DNA of 31,169 bases from Liolophura sinensis (lineage: Eukaryota; Mollusca; Polyplacophora; Chitonida; Chitonidae). The position numbers and the translations under genes were made by a program. Positions 12,239 to 21,800 of this stretch are shown here, piece after piece (within the stretch, counting starts at the first letter, position 1; every line of letters begins with the position of its first letter). Below the pieces are notes generated by a model, which was not told the DNA's origin, did not search any database, and saw nothing but the letters and a program-made list of their open reading frames with translations. The DNA is taken from assembly GCF_032854445.1 (NCBI RefSeq), contig NW_027018397.1:1-31169 (forward strand), in the 5' to 3' direction.

Positions 12239-12787
12239 CACGTGCGTAGCAACGGCTCTTACTCCATGGAAACCAGGGAAATTTGCAATTTTTCAACAGC
12301 TGCCGATGCCTGGCTCAATTACGCATCTTTTGGCACCTTACTGAAGTAAGTCAGTGTTCAGTTGTACTTTTTACAGCAGACTGTATCAAGTACCTTGTGT
12401 TTTTCACGTACAAATGGTGTGGTTTTTCTACACGTAGATAAAGACATTGAGATTTTCTTGCACTTAGAAGTAAGGCAATTGCTGGATGAGTTAAATGGGC
12501 TTGGCCCAAAGATTTTAGGTGTTCTGGGCTACCGAAGGGCACATAACTTATAGTCAAAAGTTGAATATAGTAATGACCAGTCGCGATTGTACAGAGTACA
12601 GTGTAGCCGATTTCAATTAACTAAAAGACCAGGCAAATATGCAAAAGTGGACAAACTGTTCCAGTGCTGCTGGTAAGAGGCTAATCCGACGTATTTTGTG
12701 ACGAGAAATCGAATGGTGCAAACCGCGTTGCTCTCCGACCAATACTTTTGGCTGTAGCGACAATTCAATGATCATTGGTGTCATAAT
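12239..12787 (+). repeat. Chimeric monomer D' (M23): class D body with class A tail
   Basis: The body carries D markers ATTACGCATC and GATTTTCTTG (12451) and the X-type TAAGGCAATT (to 12480). From GGATGAG (12484) on it carries A markers: GGATGAG, GGCTTGGCCC, TTTTAGGTGTTCTGG, and then ATTAACTAAAAG and CAAATATGCAAAAGTGGAC, which otherwise occur only after A. The next monomer is B, as expected after A. Its start has GCGTAGC (A-like) and its middle GAAGTAAGTC (C/F-like), so it is a mosaic of more than two classes. The D-to-A switch lies in the few bases around 12,480-12,485. Confidence 0.82.
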
Positions 12788-15700
12788 CACGTGCCCAGCA
12801 ACGGCTTATACTCCATGGAAACCAGGGATATTTGCAATTTTTTAACAGCTGCCGATGCCTGGCCCAATTTCGCATCTTTTGGCACCTTACTGAAGTGGGT
12901 CAGTGTTTAGTTGTACTTTTTACAGCAAACTGTACCAAGTACCTTGTGTTTTTTATGTGCAAATGGTCTGGTTTTTCTACACGTAGATAAAGACATTGAG
13001 ATTGTCTTGGACTTAGAAGTAAGACAATTGCTGGGTGAGTTAAATGGGCTTAGCCCAAAGATTTGACGTCTTCTGGGCTACCGAAGGGCACATAACTTAT
13101 AGTCAAAAGTTGAATATAGTAATGACCAGTCGCGATTGTACAGAGTACAGTGTAGCCGGTTTCAATTAACAAAAAGACCAGGCAAAAATGCAAAAGTGGA
13201 AAAACTGTTCCAGTGCTACTAGTAAGAGGCTAATCCGACGTATTTTGTGACGAGAAATCGAATGGTTCAAACCGCGTTGCTCTCCGACCAATACTTTTGG
13301 CTGTAGTGACAATTGAATGATCATTTATGTCATAATCACGTGCCCAGCAACGGCTCTTACTCCATGGAAACCAGGGAAATTTGCAATTTTTCAACAACTG
13401 CCGATGCCTGGCTCAATTCCGCATCTTTTGGCACCTTACTGAAGTAAGTCAGTGTTCAGTTGTACTTTTTACAGCAGACTGTATCAAGTACCTTGTGTTT
13501 TTCACGTACAAATGGTGTGGTTTTTCTACACGTAGATAAAGACATTGAGATTGTCTTGCACTTAGAAGTAAGGCAATTGCTGGGTGAGTTAAATGGGCTT
13601 AGCCCAAAGATTTCAGGTCTTCTGAGCTACCGAAGGGCACATAACTTATAGTCAAAAGTTGAATATAGTAATGACCAGTCGCGATTGTACAGAGTACAGT
13701 GTAGCCGGTTTCAATTAACAAAAAGACCAGGCAAAAATGCAAAAGTGGAAAAACTGTTCCAGTGCTGCTGGTAAGAGGCTAATCCGACGTATTTTGTGAC
13801 GAGAAATCGAATGGTGCAATCCGCGTTGCTCTCCGACCAATACTTTTGGCTGTAGCGACAATTGAATGATCATTTATGTCATAATCACGTGCCCAGCAAC
13901 GGCTCTTACTCCATGGAAACCAGGGAAATTTGCAATTTTTCAACAGCTGCCGATGCCTGGCTCAATTACGCATCTTTTGGCACCTTACTGAAGTGGGTCA
14001 GTGTTCAGTTGTACTTTTTACAGCAGACTGTATCAAGTACCTTGTGTTTTTCACGTACAAATGGTGTGGTTTTTCTACACGTAGATAAAGACATTGAGAT
14101 TTTCTTGCACTTAGAAGTAAGGCAATTGCTGGGTGAGTTAAATGGGCTTAGCCCAAAGATTTCAGGTCTTCTGGGCTACCGAAGGGCACATAACTTATAG
14201 TCAAAAGTTGAATATAGTAATGACCAGTCGCGATTGTACAGAGTACAGTGTAGCCGATTTCAATTAACAAAAAGACCAGGCAAATATGCAAAAGTGGAAA
14301 AACTGTTCCAGTGCTGCTGGTAAGAGGCTAATCCGACGTATTTTGTGACGAGAAATCGAATGGTGCAAACCGCGTTGCTCTCCGACCAATACTTTTGGCT
14401 GTGGCGACAATTCAATGATCATTGATGTCATAGTCACGTGCCCAGCAACGGCTCTTACTCCATGGAAACCAGGGATATTTGCAATTTTTTAACAGCTGCC
14501 GATGCCTGGCCCAATTCCGCATCTTTTGGCACCTAATAAATGTGGGTCAGTGTTTAGTTGTACTTTTTACAGCAGACTGTATCAAGTACCTTGTGTTTTT
14601 TATGTGCAAATGGTGTGGTTTTTCTACACGTAGATAAAGACATTGAGATTGTCTTGGACTTAGAAGTAAGACAATTGCTGGGTGAGTTAAATGGGCTTAG
14701 CCCAAAGATTTGACGTCTTCTGGGCTACCGAAGGGCACATAACTTATAGTCAAAAGTTGAATATAGTAATGACCAGTCGCGATTGTACAGAGTACAGTGT
14801 AGCCGGTTTCAATTAACAAAAAGACCAGGCAAAAATGCAAAGTGGAAAAACTGTTCCAGTGCTACTAGTAAGAGGCTAATCCGACGTATTTTGTGACGAG
14901 AAATCGAATGGTGCAAACCGCGTTGCTTTCCGACCAATACTTTTGGCTGTAGTGACAATTGAATGATCATTTATGTCATAATCACGTGCCCAGCAACGGC
15001 TCTTACTCCATGGAAACCAGGGAAATTTGCAATTTTTCAACAGCTGCCGATGCCTGGCTCAATTCCGCATCTTTTGGCACCTTACTGAAGTAAGTCAGTG
15101 TTCAGTTGTACTTTTTACAGCAGACTGTATCAAGTACCTTGTGTTTTTCACGTACAAATGGTGTGGTTTTTCTACACGTAGATAAAGACATTGAGATTGT
15201 CTTGCACTTAGAAGTAAGGCAATTGCTGGGTGAGTTAAATGGGCTTAGCCCAAAGATTTCAGGTCTTCTGAGCTACCGAAGGGCACATGACTTATAGTCA
15301 AAAGTTGAATATAGTAATGACCAGTCGCGATTGTACAGAGTACAGTGTAGCCGATTTCAATTAACAAAAAGACCAGGCAAAAATGCAAAAGTGGAAAAAC
15401 TGTTTCAGTGCTGCTGGTAAGAGGCTAATCCGACGTATTTTGTGACGAGAAATCAAATGGTGCAAACCGCGTTGCTCTCCGACCAATACTTTTGGCTGTA
15501 GTGACAATTGAATGATCATTGATGTCATAATCACGTGCACAGCAACGGCTCTTACTCCATGGAAACCAGGGAAATTTGCAATTTTTCAACAGCTGCCGAT
15601 GCCTGGCTCAATTCAGCATCTTTTGGCACCTTACTGAAGTGGGTCAGTGTTCAGTTGTACTTTTTACAGCAGGCTGTATCAAGTACCTTGTGTTTTTTAT

Positions 15701-15839
15701 GTACAAATGGTCTGGTTTTTCTACACGTAGATAAGAACATTGAGATTGTCTTGGGCTTAGAAGTAAGGCAATTGCTGGGTGAGTTAAATGGGCTTGGCCC
15801 AAAGATTTCAGGTCTTCTGGGCTACCGAAGGGCACATAA

Positions 15840-15960
15840 CTTATAGTCAAAAGTTGAATATAGTAATGACCAGTCGCGATTGTACAGAGTACAGTGTAGC
15901 CGGTTTCAATTAACAAAAAGACCAGGCAAAAATGCAAAATTGGAAAAACTGTTCCAGTGC
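15840..15960 (+). other. G-to-C junction where A and B are skipped (M29/M30)
   Basis: After other G monomers the linker reads CCAGGTAAAAATGC and leads to A. Here it reads CCAGGCAAAAATGC, as after B, and the sequence that follows has the C-specific GGTTCAAACC (16008). The switch from G-type to B-tail sequence therefore lies between the G markers near 15,740 and the linker near 15,925. AATTGG at about 15,937 is an extra change not seen in neighbouring core linkers. Confidence 0.7.
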
Positions 15961-16489
15961 TACTAGTAAGAGGCTAATCCGACGTATTTTGTGACGAGAA
16001 ATCGAATGGTTCAAACCGCGTTGCTCTCCGACCAATACTTTTGGCTGTAGTGACAATTGAATGATCATTTATGTCATAATCACGTGCCCAGCAACGGCTC
16101 TTACTCCATGGAAACCAGGGAAATTTGCAATTTTTCAACAACTGCCGATGCCTGGCTCAATTCCGCATCTTTTGGCACCTTACTGAAGTAAGTCAGTGTT
16201 CAGTTGTACTTTTTACAGCAGACTGTATCAAGTACCTTGTGTTTTTCACGTACAAATGGTGTGGTTTTTCTACACGTAGATAAAGACATTGAGATTGTCT
16301 TGCACTTAGAAGTAAGGCAATTGCTGGGTGAGTTAAATGGGCTTAGCCCAAAGATTTCAGGTCTTCTGAGCTACCGAAGGGCACATAACTTATAGTCAAA
16401 AGTTGAATATAGTAATGACCAGTCGCGATTGTACAGAGTACAGTGTAGCCGGTTTCAATTAACAAAAAGACCAGGCAAAAATGCAAAAG

Positions 16490-16505
16490 TGGAAAAACTG
16501 TTCCA
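16490..16505 (+). other. Short hairpin-capable repeat TGGAA/TTCCA in each monomer
   Basis: Five-base arms TGGAA (16490-16494) and TTCCA (16501-16505) flank a six-base loop. Nearly all monomers keep it. Loop or arm changes include TTGGAAAAATTG (several flank monomers), GTGGACAAAC (M14, M24, M39) and TGTTTCAG (class G). It has no following T-run and is not a terminator. Confidence 0.45.
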
Positions 16506-16602
16506 GTGCTGCTGGTAAGAGGCTAATCCGACGTATTTTGTGACGAGAAATCGAATGGTGCAATCCGCGTTGCTGTCCGACCAATACTTTTGGCTGTAGC
16601 GA

Positions 16603-16693
16603 CAATTGAATGATCATTTATGTCATAATCACGTGCCCAGCAACGGCTCTTACTCCATGGAAACCAGGGAAATTTGCAATTTTTCAACAGCTG
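16603..16693. other. Palindrome cluster present once per monomer
   Basis: Seven distinct self-complementary hexamers lie in 91 bp: CAATTG (16603), TGATCA inside the ten-base AATGATCATT (16609-16618), CACGTG (16630), CCATGG (16655), AAATTT (16670), TTGCAA (16674) and CAGCTG (16688). About 1.3 would be expected by chance (86 positions at 1 in 64). Most members recur in most monomers; CAATTG becomes CAATTC upstream of B and E, CAGCTG becomes CAACTG in class C, and AAATTT is lost in Y monomers (ATATTT). CAATTG, CACGTG and CAGCTG also fit the E-box form CANNTG. No function is shown. Confidence 0.55.
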
Positions 16694-16944
16694 CCGATGC
16701 CTGGCTCAATTACGCATCTTTTGGCACCTTACTGAAGTGGGTAAGTGTTCAGTTGTACTTTTTACAGCAGACTGTATCAAGTACCTTGTGTTTTTCACGT
16801 ACAAATGGTGTGGTTTTTCTACACGTAGATAAAGACATTGAGATTTTCTTGCACTTAGAAGTAAGGCAATTGCTGGGTGAGTTAAATGGGCTTAGCCCAA
16901 AGATTTCAGGTCTTCTGGGCTACCGAAGGGCACATAACTTATAG
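16606..16944 (+). other. Recurrent 112-codon open frame, probably not a gene
   Basis: A frame from ATG in TGAATGATC to TAG in ACTTATAGTC is open in M6-like and class A and D monomers (for example 6725, 8372, 13862, 16606 and 22096). It begins MNDHLCHNHVPSNGSYSM. I recognise no domain, signal peptide or membrane segment. It is broken by an in-frame TAA in classes C, F and D' (GAAGTAAGTC) and in all Y monomers (TTTTTTAAC), and by frameshifts in M6 and M10. G monomers open from a later start. Because 549 is divisible by three, the frame recurs in the same phase, but each monomer ends it. The pattern fits chance openness maintained by homogenisation, not coding selection. Confidence 0.3.
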
Positions 16945-17178
16945 TCAAAAGTTGAATATAGTAATGACCAGTCGCGATTGTACAGAGTACAGTGTAGCCG
17001 ATTTCAATTAACAAAAAGACCAGGCAAAAATGCAAAAGTGGAAAAACTGTTCCAGTGCTGCTGGTAAGAGGCTAATCCGACGTATTTTGTGACGAGAAAT
17101 CGAATGGTGCAAACCGCGTTGCTCTCCGACCAATACTTTTGGCTGTAGCGACAATTCAATGATCATTGATGTCATAAT
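16630..17178 (+). repeat. Representative monomer (M31, class D)
   Basis: This is a clean 549-bp copy used to describe the unit. In order it holds CACGTG (16630), CCATGG (16655), CAGCTG (16688), a pyrimidine stretch ending in TTTTTACAG near 16761, an AT-rich block with TCTACACGTAGA (16818-16829, five-base arms), GGGCTTAGCCC (16888-16898, five-base arms), TCGCGA in the 16970s, the AACAAAAAGACCAGGC stretch, TGGAA/TTCCA arms around a six-base loop (17039-17054), and a CpG-rich block (TCCGACG, ACGAG, TCGAA, CCGCG, CCGACC). The next unit begins at 17179. None of these marks a recognised gene. Confidence 0.8.
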
Positions 17179-18824
17179 CACGTGCCCAGCAACGGCTCTT
17201 ACTCCATGGAAACCAGGGATATTTGCAATTTTTTAACAGCTGCCGATGCCTGGCCCAATTCCGCATCTTTTGGCACCTAATAAATGTGGGTCAGTGTTTA
17301 GTTGTACTTTTTACAGCAGACTGTATCAAGTACCTTGTGTTTTTTATGTGCAAATGGTGTGGTTTTTCTACACGTAGATAAAGACATTGAGATTGTCTTG
17401 GACTTAGAAGTAAGACAATTGCTGGGTGAGTTAAATGGGCTTAGCCCAAAGATTTGACGTCTTCTGGGCTACCGAAGGGCACATAACTTATAGTCAAAAG
17501 TTGAATATAGTAATGACCAGTCGCGATTGTACAGAGTACAGTGTAGCCGGTTTCAATTAACAAAAAGACCAGGCAAAAATGCAAAGTGGAAAAACTGTTC
17601 CAGTGCTACTAGTAAGAGGCTAATCCGACGTATTTTGTGACGAGAAATCGAATGGTGCAAACCGCGTTGCTTTCCGACCAATACTTTTGGCTGTAGTGAC
17701 AATTGAATGATCATTTATGTCATAATCACGTGCCCAGCAACGGCTCTTACTCCATGGAAACCAGGGAAATTTGCAATTTTTCAACAGCTGCCGATGCCTG
17801 GCTCAATTCCGCATCTTTTGGCACCTTACTGAAGTAAGTCAGTGTTCAGTTGTACTTTTTACAGCAGACTGTATCAAGTACCTTGTGTTTTTCACGTACA
17901 AATGGTGTGGTTTTTCTACACGTAGATAAAGACATTGAGATTGTCTTGCACTTAGAAGTAAGGCAATTGCTGGGTGAGTTAAATGGGCTTGGCCCAAAGA
18001 TTTCAGGTCTTCTGAGCTACCGAAGGGCACATAACTTATAGTCAAAAGTTGAATATAGTAATGACCAGTCGCGATTGTACAGAGTACAGTGTAGCCGATT
18101 TCAATTAACAAAAAGACCAGGCAAAAATGCAAAAGTGGAAAAACTGTTTCAGTGCTGCTGGTAAGAGGCTAATCCGACGTATTTTGTGACGAGAAATCAA
18201 ATGGTGCAAACCGCGTTGCTCTCCGACCAATACTTTTGGCTGTAGTGACAATTGAATGATCATTGATGTCATAATCACGTGCACAGCAACGGCTCTTACT
18301 CCATGGAAACCAGGGAAATTTGCAATTTTTCAACAGCTGCCGATGCCTGGCTCAATTCAGCATCTTTTGGCACCTTACTGAAGTGGGTCAGTGTTCAGTT
18401 GTACTTTTTACAGCAGACTGTATCAAGTACCTTGTGTTTTTTATGTACAAATGGTGTGGTTTTTCTACACGTAGATAAGAACATTGAGATTGTCTTGGGC
18501 TTAGAAGTAAGGCAATTGCTGGGTGAGTTAAATGGGCTTGGCCCAAAGATTTCAGGTCTTCTGGGCTACCGAAGGGCACATAACTTATAGTCAAAAGTTG
18601 AATATAGTAATGACCAGTCGCGATTGTACAGAGTACAGTGTAGCCGGTTTCAATTAACAAAAAGACCAGGTAAAAATGCAAAAGTGGAAAAACTGTTCCA
18701 GTGCTACTAGTAAGAGGCTAATCCGACGTATTTTGTGACGAGAAATCGAATGGTGCAAACCGCGTTGCTCTCCGACCAATACTTTTGGCTGTAGTGACAA
18801 CTGAATGATCATTTATGTCATGAT

Positions 18825-21800
18825 CACGTGCGTAGCAACGGCTCTTACTCCATGGAAACCAGGGAAATTTGCAATTTTTCAACAGCTGCCGATGCCTGGC
18901 TCAATTCCGCATCTTTTGGCACCTTACTGAAGTGGGTCAGTGTTCAGTTGTACTTTTTACAGCAGACTGTATCAAATACCTTGTGTTTCTCACGTACAAA
19001 TGGTGTGGTTTTTCTACACGTAGATAAAGATATTGAGATTGTCTTGCACTTAGAAGTAAGACTATTGCTGGATGAGTTAAATGGGCTTGGCCCAAAGATT
19101 TTAGGTGTTCTGGGCTACCGAAGGGCACATAACTTATAGTCAAAAGTTGAATATAGTAATGACCAGTCGCGATTGTACAGAGTACAGTGTAGCCGATTTC
19201 AATTAACTAAAAGACCAGGCAAATATGCAAAAGTGGAAAAACTGTTCCAGTGCTGCTGGTAAGAGGCTAATCCGACGTATTTTGTGACGAGAAATCGAAT
19301 GGTGCAAACCGCGTTGCTCTCCGACCAATACTTTTGGCTGTAGCGACAATTCAATGATCATTGATGTCATAATCACGTGCCCAGCAACGGCTTATACTCC
19401 ATGGAAACCAGGGATATTTGCAATTTTTTAACAGCTGCCGATGCCTGGCCCAATTCCGCATCTTTTGGCACCTTATAAATGTGGGTCAGTGTTTAGTTGT
19501 ACTTTTTACAGCAGACTGTATCAAGTACCTTGTGTTTTTTATGTGCAAATGGTCTGGTTTTTCTACACGTAGATAAAGACATTGAGATTGTCTTGGACTT
19601 AGAAGTAAGACAATTGCTGGGTGAGTTAAATGGGCTTAGCCCAAAGATTTGACGTCTTCTGGGCTACCGAAGGGCACATAACTTATAGTCAAAAGTTGAA
19701 TATAGTAATGACCAGTCGCGATTGTACAGAGTACAGTGTAGCCGGTTTCAATTAACAAAAAGACCAGGCAAAAATGCAAAAGTGGAAAAACTGTTCCAAT
19801 GCTACTAGTAAGAGGCTAATCCGACGTATTTTGTGACGAGAAATCGAATGGTTCAAACCGCGTTGCTCTCCGACCAATACTTTTGGCTGTAGTGACAATT
19901 GAATGATCATTTATGTCATAATCACGTGCCCCAGCAACGGCTCTTACTCCATGGAAACCAGGGAAATTTGCAATTTTTCAACAACTGCCGATGCCTGGCT
20001 CAATTCCGCATCTTTTGGCACCTTACTGAAGTAAGTCAGTGTTCAGTTGTACTTTTTACAGCAGACTGTATCAAGTACCTTGTGTTTTTCACGTACAAAT
20101 GGTGTGGTTTTTCTACACGTAGATAAAGACATTGAGATTGTCTTGCACTTAGAAGTAAGGCAATTGCTGGGTGAGTTAAATGGGCTTAGACCAAAGATTT
20201 CAGGTCTTCTGAGCTACCGAAGGGCACATAACTTATAGTCAAAAGTTGAATATAGTAATGACCAGTCGCGATTGTACAGAGTACAGTGTAGCCGGTTTCA
20301 ATTAACAAAAAGACCAGGCAAAAATGCAAAAGTGGAAAAACTGTTCCAGTGCTGCTGGTAAGAGGCTAATCCGACGTATTTTGTGACGAGAAATCGAATG
20401 GTGCAATCCGCGTTGCTCTCCGACCAATACTTTTGGCTGTAGCGACAATTGAATGATCATTTATGTCATAATCACGTGCGTAGCAACGGCTCTTACTCCA
20501 TGGAAACCAGGGAAATTTGCAATTTTTCAACAGCTGCCGATGCCTGGCTCAATTACGCATCTTTTGGCACCTTACTGAAGTAAGTCAGTGTTCAGTTGTA
20601 CTTTTTACAGCAGACTGTATCAAGTACCTTGTGTTTTTCACGTACAAATGGTGTGGTTTTTCTACACGTAGATAAAGACATTGAGATTTTCTTGCACTTA
20701 GAAGTAAGGCAATTGCTGGATGAGTTAAATGGGCTTGGCCCAAAGATTTTAGGTGTTCTGGGCTACCGAAGGGCACATAACTTATAGTCAAAAGTTGAAT
20801 ATAGTAATGACCAGTCGCGATTGTACAGAGTACAGTGTAGCCGATTTCAATTAACTAAAAGACCAGGCAAACATGCAAAAGTGGACAAACTGTTCCAGTG
20901 CTGCTGGTAAGAGGCTAATCCGACGTATTTTGTGACGAGAAATCGAATGGTGCAAACCGCGTTGCTCTCCGACTAATACTTTTGGCTGTAGCGACAATTC
21001 AATGATCATTGGTGTCATAATCACGTGCCCAGCAACGGCTTATACTCCATGGAAACCAGGGATATTTGCAATTTTTTAACAGCTGCCGATGCCTGGCCCA
21101 ATTCCGCATCTTTTGGCACCTTATAAATGTGGGTCAGTGTTTAGTTGTACTTTTTACAGCAAACTGTATCAAGTACCTTGTGTTTTTTATGTGCAAATGG
21201 TCTGGTTTTTCTACACGTAGATAAAGACATTGAGATTGTCTTGGACTTAGAAGTAAGACAATTGCTGGGTGAGTTAAATGGGCTTAGCCCAAAGATTTGA
21301 CGTCTTCTGGGCTACCGAAGGGCACATAACTTATAGTCAAAAGTTGAATATAGTAATGACCAGTCGCGATTGTACAGAGTACAGTGTAGACGGTTTCAAT
21401 TAACAAAAAGACCAGGCAAAAATGCAAAAGTGGAAAAACTGTTCCAGTGCTACTAGTAAGAGGCTAATCCGACGTATTTTGTGACGAGAAATCGAATGGT
21501 TCAAACCGCGTTGCTCTCCGACCAATACTTTTGGCTGTAGTGACAATTGAATGATCATTTATGTCATAATCACGTGCCCAGCAACGGCTCTTACTCCATG
21601 GAAACCAGGGAAATTTGCAATTTTTCAACAACTGCCGATGCCTGGCTCAATTCCGCATCTTTTGGCACCTTACTGAAGTAAGTCAGTGTTCAGTTGTACT
21701 TTTTACAGCAGACTGTATCAAGTACCTTGTGTTTTTCACGTACAAATGGTGTGGTTTTTCTACACGTAGATAAAGACATTGAGATTGTCTTGCACTTAGA

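Larger units (their letters stand above)
10592..16080 (+). repeat. HOR copy 2: ten-monomer unit A-B-C-D'-B-C-D-E-F-G (M20-M29)
   Basis: Marks are at 10592, 11141, 11690, 12239, 12788, 13337, 13886, 14435, 14983 and 15532. The order equals the seven-monomer unit with an extra B-C-D' block after A. M23 is the chimeric D' class. Both B monomers (M21, M24) carry an X-type CTTACTGAAG where other B monomers have the TATAAATG sequence, and both have CTGTACC. M28 (F) has a one-base shorter GCAAAGTGG, an inherited length variant seen in later F copies too. The shared B changes suggest the internal B-C block was duplicated locally. Confidence 0.87.
16081..18824 (+). repeat. HOR copy 3: truncated five-monomer unit C-D-E-F-G (M30-M34)
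   Basis: Marks are at 16081, 16630, 17179, 17727 and 18276. A G monomer (M29) is followed directly by C, so A and B are missing. M34 (G) has CAGACTG and GGTGTGG instead of the CAGGCTG and GGTCTGG of M19, M29 and M44. Together with copy 2 this makes a 15-monomer block of about 8,233 bp (10592-18824), after which the A-B-C-D'-B-C-D-E-F-G order restarts. Confidence 0.85.

Noticed and set aside
16888-16898. GGGCTTAGCCC as a rho-independent terminator
   Set aside because: The arms are five bases with a one-base centre, too tight for a hairpin loop, and no T-run follows. The surroundings are eukaryotic satellite DNA.
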